A stretch of 64,000 nt of DNA, from assembly GCA_030377865.1 (NCBI GenBank), contig JAUCGA010000010.1:1-64000 (forward strand). The letters are read 5' to 3'. The DNA is from Anaerolineales bacterium HSG25. Lineage in GTDB: Bacteria; Chloroflexota; Anaerolineae; 4572-78; J111. The first letter of the stretch is position 1. Each line of letters starts with the position of its first letter. Below the pieces are notes generated by a model, which was not told the DNA's origin, ran no database searches, and was given only the letters and a program-made list of their open reading frames with translations. The position numbers were made by a program, and so were the translations under genes. Of this stretch, positions 51,086 to 59,112 are shown one piece after another.

Positions 51086-51811
51086 TCATGCCTCGTTTTC
51101 TTGTCGTTGACGTAATATCTCCATCTCTTCTTTTATAAAATTTTCCACCAACAGTTTATACATCTGCTCAATCACATCGGGATTTAACCCCGCGGCGGCG
51201 GCCATTTCGCGTCGTCGTCTCATAACCTCGTCATACCGCTTTTGAGCCCGAATCTCAGTAGGATTATTTTTGAACTGTACCACCTGATGCACATATTTGG
51301 CTCGTTTACCGAACAGCCGAATCACCTCAGTGTCGATGAGGTCGATGAGGTGACGTGCCTCCGCTAAACTGCCCACCACTCTAATATCGGAGGCGGGGTG
51401 TTTTGATTCAGCATCAAAATGAGCTACATAGGGCTTAATATCTAAAATCGGAGTTTCATTTAGCGCGTCTAATGCTGTCACCGAAATGATATTCTCCTCG
51501 ATTTTTTCAATCCGAGCCACCGTCGCGGCGATGGGGTTTGGTCGATTTTGTGACCGTGTTGCAAATACGCCCCGTAGCGGATTATCAGGATTGTCGCGTG
51601 GGTGGAGTTGCAGAGCCACACCCGTTTGGTCAACTTCATGAAAGTGGCACAACACCAAAATATCGGCTCCGACTTGGAGACCCATCAACCCATCAAACAA
51701 CTCTGGTTTAATAACCAGTTGAGCTGAATGAGCGCGCATCTCCTCGGAGGGGGCATGGTCGGTAAACTGGCTTTTAACATAGCCAATCGGTGAAAATGTA
51801 ATGGTATCCAT
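51086..51811 (-). CDS. trmO: TrmO tRNA methyltransferase fused to a chorismate-mutase-like (PchB-like) domain
   Basis: Residues 4-140 are TrmO/TsaA, the SAM-dependent enzyme forming m6t6A37 in tRNA: FSPIGYVKSQF, FHEVDQTGVALQLHPR, RGVFATRSQNRPNPIAAT and LDIKPYVAHFD. Residues about 148-236 are not TrmO: LAEARHLIDLIDTEVIRLFG, KRAKYVHQVVQFK, RYDEVMRRRREMAAAAGLN and VIEQMYKLLVENFIKEEME follow the AroQ-class chorismate mutase pattern, closest to PchB. Arg171 and Lys182 fit active-site positions. Total 242 aa. The ATG at 51811 is chosen over a TTG one codon earlier; GGAAGAG lies upstream. Whether the second domain is active is unknown. Confidence 0.82.
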   Translation of the reverse strand: MDTITFSPIGYVKSQFTDHAPSEEMRAHSAQLVIKPELFDGLMGLQVGADILVLCHFHEVDQTGVALQLHPRDNPDNPLRGVFATRSQNRPNPIAATVARIEKIEENIISVTALDALNETPILDIKPYVAHFDAESKHPASDIRVVGSLAEARHLIDLIDTEVIRLFGKRAKYVHQVVQFKNNPTEIRAQKRYDEVMRRRREMAAAAGLNPDVIEQMYKLLVENFIKEEMEILRQRQENEA

Positions 51812-51835
51812 CAATACTCTTCCTTAGATAATATC

Positions 51836-51925
51836 AGAAATAACGTTTTGACAGGATTGACATGATTTTAATAAAAAACAGGTCTTAATTCCGTAAATCT
51901 TGTTAATCCTGTCATGTTTTTTATT
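51836..51925. repeat. L-like GACAGGATT repeat
   Basis: TTTTGACAGGATTGACATGA and TCTTGTTAATCCTGTCATG form an imperfect inverted repeat upstream of trmO. Between 51925 and 52106 I see nothing. Confidence 0.5.
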
Positions 51926-52106
51926 TCCAACTAAATTTTTTGTAATTATTATGTGTGCTAGAACTCTTGTCCCGCCGCTACATTTTAAGCAACTTATCCC
52001 CTTAAGCAACTCTTCACCCAATTCATATCAGATAATCTTAATTCAATATATTGGTCAAACCCATTAGATTAGAGTAGAATCTGGCTCAGGTATTTATCGA
52101 CAGGAG

Positions 52107-52196
52107 GTAAATATTCAGTGAACTCGCCAGAAAGAGTATCAGAAACCCGATTTCTCAAAAAAATCGGGTTTCTAGGCTGCTTTACTGAACTTTTAC
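52107..52196 (+). repeat. Element A8 (perfect 8-bp target duplication over a ribosome binding site)
   Basis: GTAAATATTCAGT to ACTGAACTTTTAC flanked by gacaggag at 52099-52106 and 52197-52204. The right copy contains the AGGAG of murF-alr. Confidence 0.92.
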
Positions 52197-52211
52197 GACA
52201 GGAGAGAGACC

Positions 52212-54749
52212 ATGATTTATTTAGATGATTTAGTTGCCGCAACGGACGGTGATTTACCAAATGGGACAAGTGCGATCCAATTTAGCAGTTTTGCCTTCGA
52301 CTCGCGTCAGATTGAGCCGGGGCAACTGTTTATGGCTGTTAGGACTGCCACCGGAGACGGACATGATTTCATCGAAACGGCCATTCAGCAAGGGGCGACG
52401 GGTGTATTGTGCGAGACAACCATCAACCTGCCCACCCTTGCTGGAATAACGGTGATTGTTGTGTCGGATAGTCAGCAGGCCTTAAAAAGTTATGCAACTT
52501 TTATTTTAAAGAAATATAACCCTAAAATGGTGGGTGTGACTGGCTCAAATGGTAAAACCACGGCCAAAGAGGCAATTGCCGCGATTTTACAAAAACGGTA
52601 TCGGGTGTTTAAAAATTACGGCAGTTATAACGGACGATATGGCCTCCCGATTGCCTTGGGTGATTTAGAGCCGGATCATGAGATTGCCGTGTTAGAGATG
52701 GCAAGTGACAGCTTTGGCGAAATTGCTGAACTTGTCGAGATGGCTCCACCGGATGTGGGGGTAATCACGGCCATCAACCGTACCCATTTGGCTCGGTTGG
52801 GCACCTTGGACAATGTCGCCTCGGAGAAAGGTCGTTTGATTGCCGCCCTGCCCTTTACTGGTGCGGCCATTCTTAATGCCGATGACCCACGGGTAGCGGG
52901 CATGGTGCCGCGTACTCAAGGCCGGATTTTGACATTTGGTCTTAAACGAGGGGCTGATGTTTGGGCCAGTGATGTGACCATCAGCGCCGAAGGGTTGACC
53001 TTTACTCTTCATTATGAAGGGAAAAGCTATGACGGCAATGTACCGTTACTTGGAAAACACCAAATTTACCCAATATTAGCCGCCATCACGACTGGATTAA
53101 TCTTTAATATCTCGCCCAAAAATGCCTTAGCCACGTTAGAGAAATTGCCCCGTGTTCCCGGACGCATGAATCCGCTAAGAGGCAAAAACGGCACCCTGAT
53201 TTTAGATGACACATTTAACGCTAGTCCTGAGGCAATGATTGCCGCTATCGACACTTTGGTTGAGTTGCCGGGAGCGACCAAAGTGGCTATTTTGGGTGAC
53301 ATGCCCGAACTCGGCGATGAGACAAATCCGGCTCATCAACAGGTAGGTGAGTACGTCTCGACGCGGGTGCAACGCTTAATCACCAAAGGTGAGGCGGCTC
53401 AACAGATTGCTCGGACGGCTCAGGTGGGCAGTTTGGGTAAACGGGCTGTGCATGTCACTTTTACGAGTGATGATGCATGTGCCGCGGTCGATGATTTGCT
53501 CTCTCCCGATACGGTAGTGCTGGTTAAAGGGGGAGCAGAGGTTCGCATGGAGAATGTGGTGCAACGTCTACTGGCCGAACCCAAACGAGATACTCTGAAG
53601 TTGGTACGACAAGGCGCAGGTTGGAAACAGGTTCGTTTCCGTCAACCGGCTCGACCAACTTGGGTCGAAATCGACCTTGAAGCGGTGGCGAATAATGTAC
53701 GTTTATTATCAGGAATCGCCAATCCAGCTAAAGTCATGGCGATTTTGAAGGCCGATGCCTATGGTCATGGTATGGAAAAGGTGGCTCGTACAGTGCTAAA
53801 TAATGGCGCTAGTTGGGTCGGTGTCGCCACTTTGGGCGAAGGTATTAAATTGCGCGAAAATGGCATTGATGCCCCGATTTTGGTGCTGAGTTACATGCCC
53901 GCCTGGCAAGCGCACGAGGCGGTTAGTCACAATATTCGAGCCACTATTTTTAGCCCCGAAATCGCTAGAGCGTACAGTCAGGCGGCTAGTGACCTCAACG
54001 AGCAGGCGTATGTCCATGTTAAGGTTGATAGCGGCATGGGGCGACTGGGACTGTTACCGCAGGATGTACAACCGTTTTTGGAATCGATTAAGCTTCCCGG
54101 CCTAAAAGTAGAGGGTATCTATACTCATTTTGCCACCGCCGATGAAGCCGATTTGACTCAGGCTCATGAGCAGTTAACTTGCTTTAATGATCTGCTGACT
54201 CAGCTTAAGGCCGCTAACCTGTGTCCACCCATCGTCCATGCGGCTAATACTGCGGGATTGATAAATTTACCACAGGCTCGGTTTGATTTAGTTAGACCCG
54301 GAATTGGAATTTATGGCCTATGTCCCTCGAAAGAGATGAGCATGCCCGCTGGATTCAAGCCCGCTCTGACCTTTAAGAGTACCATTGGGCAGGTAAAAAC
54401 CTTGCCTGCCGATAGTCCTATTGGCTATGGAGCCACCTATCGCACTCAAGGCGAGGAGACGATTGCTATTATTCCGGTTGGTTATGCAGATGGTTTTCGA
54501 CGTGGCCCACAAACATGGGGCGAGGTGCTGGTCAAAGGAAAACGCGCCCCCTTAATTGGGCGGGTTAGCATGGATCAATCAGCCATCAGCGTCAGCCACA
54601 TTCCCAATGTCCGGCAGGGAGATGAGGTGGTGTTAATTGGTCGGCAAGGAGACGAAACGATTACCGCAGAGGAGGTAGCGGATCAATTGGGAACAATTAA
54701 TTATGAGGTAGTCAGTGAACTTTTGGCTCGAATCCCGCGTATATCATAA
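52212..54749 (+). CDS. murF-alr: Bifunctional MurF / alanine racemase
   Basis: An 845-residue fusion. Residues 1-455 are UDP-MurNAc-tripeptide:D-Ala-D-Ala ligase: FDSRQIEPGQLFMAVR, ATP site in GVTGSNGKTTAKEAIAAIL, DDTFNASPEAMIAAIDTL and VAILGDMPELGDE. Residues about 475-845 are alanine racemase: PTWVEIDLEAVANNVRLL, PLP lysine in VMAILKADAYGHGMEKVA, VDSGMGRLGL, catalytic Tyr in SPIGYGATYR, IPVGYADGFRRG and GRVSMDQSAISV. It makes D-Ala and joins D-Ala-D-Ala to the peptidoglycan precursor. The same fusion is known from Bacteroidota. The A8 insertion lies just before the ribosome binding site. Confidence 0.95.
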   Translation: MIYLDDLVAATDGDLPNGTSAIQFSSFAFDSRQIEPGQLFMAVRTATGDGHDFIETAIQQGATGVLCETTINLPTLAGITVIVVSDSQQALKSYATFILKKYNPKMVGVTGSNGKTTAKEAIAAILQKRYRVFKNYGSYNGRYGLPIALGDLEPDHEIAVLEMASDSFGEIAELVEMAPPDVGVITAINRTHLARLGTLDNVASEKGRLIAALPFTGAAILNADDPRVAGMVPRTQGRILTFGLKRGADVWASDVTISAEGLTFTLHYEGKSYDGNVPLLGKHQIYPILAAITTGLIFNISPKNALATLEKLPRVPGRMNPLRGKNGTLILDDTFNASPEAMIAAIDTLVELPGATKVAILGDMPELGDETNPAHQQVGEYVSTRVQRLITKGEAAQQIARTAQVGSLGKRAVHVTFTSDDACAAVDDLLSPDTVVLVKGGAEVRMENVVQRLLAEPKRDTLKLVRQGAGWKQVRFRQPARPTWVEIDLEAVANNVRLLSGIANPAKVMAILKADAYGHGMEKVARTVLNNGASWVGVATLGEGIKLRENGIDAPILVLSYMPAWQAHEAVSHNIRATIFSPEIARAYSQAASDLNEQAYVHVKVDSGMGRLGLLPQDVQPFLESIKLPGLKVEGIYTHFATADEADLTQAHEQLTCFNDLLTQLKAANLCPPIVHAANTAGLINLPQARFDLVRPGIGIYGLCPSKEMSMPAGFKPALTFKSTIGQVKTLPADSPIGYGATYRTQGEETIAIIPVGYADGFRRGPQTWGEVLVKGKRAPLIGRVSMDQSAISVSHIPNVRQGDEVVLIGRQGDETITAEEVADQLGTINYEVVSELLARIPRIS

Positions 54750-54769
54750 TTAGTTGGCGCTAAATATTT

Positions 54770-54907
54770 GACTCTCTGGTAGATTCCGTGCAACTCAAAA
54801 CTGCATCCTGAATTAGATACTTTAATGGGGCAATCTACCCGCAAGTTTAAAACTACGGGTAAATGATGACACAATCATGACGTTTGCACGGAAAGCCCCA
54901 AAGAGCC
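54770..54907 (+). repeat. Element D2 (138 bp)
   Basis: GACTCTCTGG to CCAAAGAGCC with CCCGCAAGTTTAAAACTACG core (one arm shortened). ATATTT is found directly on both sides. It occupies part of the 398-bp gap 54750-55147; the rest is AT-rich upstream sequence of the Tat gene. Confidence 0.82.
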
Positions 54908-55083
54908 ATATTTGTTATGTTTATTTTTTGTCAACATGCCCAAATTTGAAATTATCAAGATGGCTCAGTCTATTTTGACAATGGGTATCAATAATAGTAA
55001 GATAAGCAAAAATAACGTTGTATGATCAATATCTATTTTTTAGACGTTTCTTTATTTGGTTTCGGCTATATTAAAATAAGCCA

Positions 55084-55112
55084 TTACGATGCTTATAAAG
55101 AAATAGTATAAT
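55084..55112 (+). promoter_or_regulatory. Putative sigma70-type promoter of the Tat-substrate gene
   Basis: TTACGA, a 17-base spacer and TATAAT, 35 bases upstream of the ATG at 55148. An AGGAGAGGAG ribosome binding site follows. Confidence 0.45.
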
Positions 55113-55147
55113 TACACTATATTTTTTAGGAGAGGAGTATTCCAATC

Positions 55148-55606
55148 ATGGAAAAGCAAAATAATATCGTTTCTACAGAAGAAACTAAGTTAGGTCGTCG
55201 TGATTTGTTGAAAGCCTTAGCCGCCACCAGTGGAGCAGTTGTCGCCGCTTCAGTGTTACCGGGGCGTTGGACACAGCCAATCATTGAATCAGGTGTGTTG
55301 CCAGCTCATGCTCAAGGTTCAGTAGTAACCATTACTTTTACACCTGGTGCTAGTACCACCTATGTCTATACTGTCACTACTCCGAGTGGTGTTACAAAAG
55401 ACTTCACAACAAGCTATGTGACAATGGATATCGAAAGTGGTACCTACAGGGTAACGGCAAGATTTACTGGGGATGTAAATGCAAGCCCCGCCCCGCGTCC
55501 ACGTGTTGATGTTTCAACATCGACCGGGGGATCAAAAACACTTGCACCTACGTTTGATAATACCTCTGCCGTGGATACAGCACAAGAACTTGGCGTATAT
55601 CCCTAG
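55148..55606 (+). CDS. Small Tat-exported protein of unknown function
   Basis: A 152-residue protein with a clear twin-arginine signal: GRRDLLKALAATSGAVVAAS followed by VLPGRWTQPIIESGVLPAHA, a cleavage-site type seen in many Chloroflexota Tat substrates. The mature part (about 110 aa) is Thr/Ser/Val-rich and predicted beta (ITFTPGASTTYVYTVTTPSG, STSTGGSKTLAPTFDN), perhaps one Ig-like or carboxypeptidase-regulatory-like domain. No Cys. It has its own promoter and terminator and is not in an operon. Function unknown. Confidence 0.78.
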   Translation: MEKQNNIVSTEETKLGRRDLLKALAATSGAVVAASVLPGRWTQPIIESGVLPAHAQGSVVTITFTPGASTTYVYTVTTPSGVTKDFTTSYVTMDIESGTYRVTARFTGDVNASPAPRPRVDVSTSTGGSKTLAPTFDNTSAVDTAQELGVYP

Positions 55607-55630
55607 AACGCAGAAAGATTATAATTAAAT

Positions 55631-55663
55631 AAAAAAAGCCCTCAATTTTGAAGGGCTTTTTTT
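55631..55663. terminator. Strong bidirectional intrinsic terminator
   Basis: AAAAAAAGCCCTCAATTTTG / AAGGGCTTTTTTT: perfect stem with A and T runs, between the convergent Tat gene and beta-propeller gene. Confidence 0.9.
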
Positions 55664-55680
55664 GAATTTAGACGGTACAC

Positions 55681-55713
55681 AGACCCTAAAGGTTTCTAAA
55701 ACCTTTAGGGTCT
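55681..55713. repeat. Palindrome at the 3' end of the beta-propeller gene
   Basis: AGACCCTAAAGGTTT / AAACCTTTAGGGTCT-like arms. One arm encodes the last codons (Arg-Pro-stop) of the gene at 55705-57690. Confidence 0.6.
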
Positions 55714-57690
55714 TGTGATAACAGGCAAGTAAATTCCAAGCGTATCACCCCACACCCCATAACTGGCGAGATAACGTGTGGTATTGGTGATGGCGTTATC
55801 GGTTCTGGCGATTTGGGTCAGATCATTCGTTACCCATAAATCATCCTGCTGTCGATAAAGCGAGATACCGTTGGCTAAGGCCGCGCCCCGTTCTTGGTTG
55901 GTATAACGGACAACGACCGTAATCGGCAGGCTGGTTTGGGTGAACGGTGGTAAGGTTTCAATTTCAAGAGAGAAAAATTTATCAAGGGCAATCATGGGCG
56001 GAAACGGTTGGGGCAGTTGATAATGGTAGGTGACTAAAGTGTCAGTTAAAACGGCTTGGGGGGGAAAATAGACGGTTACGCCCGAATTGGCAGAAATTCC
56101 ATGAGTGGAGAGTACGCCACCATCATCTCTGGTGATAGTGACCGAGAATGGTGTTGGGGTCGAGGTCGGCGTAGGAGTCATCGTCGGGGTTGAGGTCGGC
56201 GTAGGAGTCGTGGTCGGAGTCGAGGTTTTTGTGGGAGTGGGCGATGGGGTGGTGGTCGGCGTGGCGGTTGGTTCAGCAACGGCTTGGCCGCGATCATAGA
56301 CAAAAATATCGAGCTTGCCATTATCGTCATTTGAAACTAAGTTGTAGGCTTCTGAAACGAACGTTACATACCGCCCATTGGCTGAAATATAAGGATAGCT
56401 TGATGACAGTCTTCCCTGTTCGCCGGTTGTAGAGACCGAAACACGGTCAGTCTGTTGCAGAGCTCGGTCATGAACAAAAATATCAACATGTCCATTGGTG
56501 TCGTTGGAGACGAGGTTATTGGCCACGGTTTGAAACACTGTACTACGCCCTAAACCGGATACTGGGGCTAACTGGTTCGATTCTCGGTTGGCCTGAACTC
56601 CATCTGAAGTAACCGACATGAGGGTTGTTTGCTCGGTGTCCATATCGTGTAAAAACACATCCTGCATGCCATTTGTATCGTTAGATGTAAGATTGGTCGC
56701 TTTAGATTGAAATGAAACGAACCGTCCATAGGTGGCGATAAATGCATCCAACGAGTTTCCGTTTGATACCCCGCCATCAGGAGCGATGGAGACTCGATAT
56801 GTCTCGGCAGTTTCACGGTCATGGACTAAAATATCAAACGTACCATTGGTATCACCGCGGGTTAAACTACTGGCGAATGACCGAAAGGCCACAAATCGCC
56901 CATCCCCTGAGATGGATGGAGAGAGAGAACCACCATTCCCCTGTACCCCTTCTGATGAGATGGAGGCGAGTGTGGTTATATTTTGCTGACGGTCGCGCAC
57001 AAATATATCTGTCACATTGTTGATGTCTCGCCCAATCAAGTTGGTTGAGGTCGATTGAAAAGCGACAAATCGTCCATCACTAGAGATTGCGGAGCGATTA
57101 AAGGTCGATTTATTACCCTGTGTACCATCGGTGGCTATCGAGACGATTTCAGTCTTTTTTGTCAACATATCATGAATAAAAAGATCACTCTGTCGATTGT
57201 CATCATTTTCTACCAAGTTATCAGCAGTGGAGATAAAGCCGACAAAGCGACCATCTCCTGAAATCGAGGCGTAGCTAGAGATACCGTTACTTCGGGTGCC
57301 ATTTGAAGCGATAGAGACCATTGTAATGCGGTTCAAGATTTGGTCATACACAAAAATATCTTGTAAACCATTGGTGTCAGTCGATACGAGGTTTTTGGCC
57401 GATGATTCAAAAGCGATATATCGTCCATCATCCGAAATCACCGGCCGATTTGATTCACCATTACCAATTTCACCTTGAGGGCTGATAGAAACTGCTTTGA
57501 TTTGTCCACCATCAGCAATGACTGGCGAGATGGATTGACCGTGATTTAAGGTGACTAATAGTATGGCTAGAAACATGAAGCTCAGACCATACCCAACCCG
57601 ACGAGTGACCACACTTAAAACAGTATGGTCACTCGCTGGATTGGTGTCTATATCGCTCGTCAAATTACTGGTATGTTTGGATGTTCTCAT
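55705..57690 (-). CDS. Secreted PD40-type beta-propeller protein with Thr/Pro-rich linker
   Basis: A 661-residue exported protein. An N-terminal TM/signal segment (VGYGLSFMFLAILLVTLNHG) is preceded by about 30 polar residues. Residues about 65-475 hold eight repeats of the pattern S-x-DGRFVAF-S-x-A-x-NLV-x-x-D-x-N-x-x-x-D-IFVHD, TolB/PD40-like propeller blades. Then come a PTPTSTPTPT-like linker (about 475-525) and a beta domain (ITRDDGGVLSTHGISANSGV onwards) ending LGIYLPVITRP, a tail common in Chloroflexota surface proteins. A role as surface-exposed binding protein is likely, with unknown ligand. Confidence 0.85.
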   Translation of the reverse strand: MRTSKHTSNLTSDIDTNPASDHTVLSVVTRRVGYGLSFMFLAILLVTLNHGQSISPVIADGGQIKAVSISPQGEIGNGESNRPVISDDGRYIAFESSAKNLVSTDTNGLQDIFVYDQILNRITMVSIASNGTRSNGISSYASISGDGRFVGFISTADNLVENDDNRQSDLFIHDMLTKKTEIVSIATDGTQGNKSTFNRSAISSDGRFVAFQSTSTNLIGRDINNVTDIFVRDRQQNITTLASISSEGVQGNGGSLSPSISGDGRFVAFRSFASSLTRGDTNGTFDILVHDRETAETYRVSIAPDGGVSNGNSLDAFIATYGRFVSFQSKATNLTSNDTNGMQDVFLHDMDTEQTTLMSVTSDGVQANRESNQLAPVSGLGRSTVFQTVANNLVSNDTNGHVDIFVHDRALQQTDRVSVSTTGEQGRLSSSYPYISANGRYVTFVSEAYNLVSNDDNGKLDIFVYDRGQAVAEPTATPTTTPSPTPTKTSTPTTTPTPTSTPTMTPTPTSTPTPFSVTITRDDGGVLSTHGISANSGVTVYFPPQAVLTDTLVTYHYQLPQPFPPMIALDKFFSLEIETLPPFTQTSLPITVVVRYTNQERGAALANGISLYRQQDDLWVTNDLTQIARTDNAITNTTRYLASYGVWGDTLGIYLPVITRP

Positions 57691-57789
57691 AGTTAACTCC
57701 TAAAATATTGACTATCGTCTGATTATGGATTCTATCTTGTTACCCGACAAAAATTTTTAGCCTAAACTAATTAACACGGAGATTCACAG

Positions 57790-57979
57790 GTAAATATTCA
57801 GTGAACTCGCCAGAAAGAGTATCAGAAACCCGATTTCTCAAAGAAATCGGGTTTCTACAGTCTTTCAGATAATGATTTTCAATTCAAGACCAACCTTCCC
57901 GCAAGTTTTGAACTTGCGGGAAGGTGACAACTGAAAATGTTTATCTGAACATCTATAGGCTACTTTACTGAACTTTTAC
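57790..57979 (+). repeat. Element A9 interrupted by element I
   Basis: GTAAATATTCAGT to ACTGAACTTTTAC, flanked by attcacag and attcacgg (7 of 8). Element I interrupts it just past the hairpin. Confidence 0.87.
57856..57957. repeat. Element I, TA-target type
   Basis: Inverted ends CTTTCAGATAATGATTTTCA and TGAAAATGTTTATCTGAAC around the hairpin ACCTTCCCGCAAGTTTT / AACTTGCGGGAAGGT. It lies between TA dinucleotides in A9. The core is shared with element D3. Confidence 0.78.
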
Positions 57980-58011
57980 ATTCACGGAGTTTTTTAAAAA
58001 AGGGATTTATT

Positions 58012-58162
58012 CAGAAGTTTATCATTTCAACATGACTAAAACAATATCTGACAGGATTAACAGAATTGACAGGATTACAAGCAAAAAATCTTGTTAATCC
58101 TGTCGAAAAACACTTTTGGTTTTATCAACATGTCAGGTTATGAATGAAACGACAAACTCTTG
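58012..58162. repeat. Element L3
   Basis: CAGAAGTTTATCATTTCAAC to GAATGAAACGACAAACTCTTG, 151 bp, with TTATT on both sides. Inserted in the AT-rich middle of M2. Confidence 0.75.
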
Positions 58163-58172
58163 TTATTTTTTT

Positions 58173-58311
58173 GGCTCTTTGGGGCTTTCCGTGCAAAGGT
58201 CATGATTGTGTCATCATCTTCCCGCAAGTTTAAAACTTGCGGGAAGATTGCCCCATCAAAGTATCTAATTCAGGACACAATTTCGAGTTGCACGGAATCT
58301 ACCAGAGAACC
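58173..58311 (-). repeat. Element D3
   Basis: GGCTCTTTGGGGCTTTCCG to TCTACCAGAGAACC, 139 bp. Flanks attttttt and attttttc (7 of 8). Core ATCTTCCCGCAAGTTT / AAACTTGCGGGAAGAT. Confidence 0.85.
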
Positions 58312-58429
58312 ATTTTTTCCTCTGTGTGTCTCCGTGAACCTCTGAGTTATCGTTTTTAGGTTTTTAGTCTTTCCTAAACCAGTCTGTCGGGTAGTATAAT
58401 AAGGATTTTATAGATGTCTGCGCTCCGAT

Positions 58430-58993
58430 ATGTACAAGTTAATCGATTCACATTCCATTATACTAACTCAGCCAAGCAAAGGAAAAAAGAGTCTGCCGCC
58501 CCAAACTTTTAAACAGATTCAACATGTGGCACAGGCTGATTTTACGCCCGCGTTGTTAGAGGTTGACAAGGCATTATGGGGTGGCTTTTGGCAAGGTGAT
58601 GTGATTGCACCCGGTTATCAGTTGCCAGCCCAAGAGTTGGCTTTATTACGAGCCATACGCTTGGACGAAACATGGCCGGAACAGACCACTCTATCTCAAT
58701 ATGTGGCAGACTTACGGCAAGCGATGTTATCATCTTTTGCCACGATATGGACGGGAAATATTGCTGGTTTAGAGTGTGTTGTTTTTGTTACACCCTCCTC
58801 TAAACAAGAGGGGGAGAGTACTGTTGTGTGGTATTGTCAGTTGACCAATTATCTCCATGCTGGGTATCGTACTCGTTCAAAAATCCTATTGTCGAGTTCG
58901 TCACAACCTCATCTGTCAGTTAAAAATAAGCAACAGGCCTCTACTCAACTCGACCGCGCGATTCAGCAAATTCGGTCACATCAGTACAAATAA
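58430..58993 (+). CDS. Hypothetical protein
   Basis: A 187-residue soluble protein that I do not recognise. Stretches: PPQTFKQIQHVAQADFTPAL, LLEVDKALWGGFWQGDVIAP, LSQYVADLRQAMLSSFATIW, GLECVVFVTPSSKQEGESTV and a polar C-terminus STQLDRAIQQIRSHQ. No signal or TM segment. No clear ribosome binding site precedes the ATG, while a TATAAT lies at 58395-58400 at the edge of element M2. It precedes the glycogen-synthase-like gene by 119 bases on the same strand. Confidence 0.6.
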   Translation: MYKLIDSHSIILTQPSKGKKSLPPQTFKQIQHVAQADFTPALLEVDKALWGGFWQGDVIAPGYQLPAQELALLRAIRLDETWPEQTTLSQYVADLRQAMLSSFATIWTGNIAGLECVVFVTPSSKQEGESTVVWYCQLTNYLHAGYRTRSKILLSSSSQPHLSVKNKQQASTQLDRAIQQIRSHQYK

Positions 58994-59028
58994 ATCCGGC
59001 CTATAAACCGGATTATATCCCTACAAAA

Positions 59029-59058
59029 TTGTAACTTCTAAGTAGTTGGTGGTACAAT
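59029..59058 (+). promoter_or_regulatory. Weak putative promoter of the GT5 gene
   Basis: TTGTAA, an 18-base spacer and TACAAT, about 55 bases before the ATG at 59113. An AATCCGG/CCGGATT hairpin at 58992-59013 precedes it. Confidence 0.35.
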
Positions 59059-59112
59059 GGTTGACGGATATTTTTTTACTGAGCTGTATATGCCTAAAAT
59101 TCAAAAAAACTA

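Larger units (their letters stand above)
57741..58393. repeat. Element M2, host of a five-element nest
   Basis: Ends TACCCGACAAAAATTTTTAG and ACCAGTCTGTCGGGTA match M1. Removing A9 (with I inside), L3 and D3 plus one copy of each target repeat gives about the 154-bp length of M1. It fills nearly the whole gap 57691-58429. Confidence 0.85.

Noticed and set aside
56105-56299. Val/Gly-rich plus-strand ORF
   Set aside because: It is the antisense of the Thr/Pro-rich linker of the beta-propeller gene, a known artefact of such repeats.
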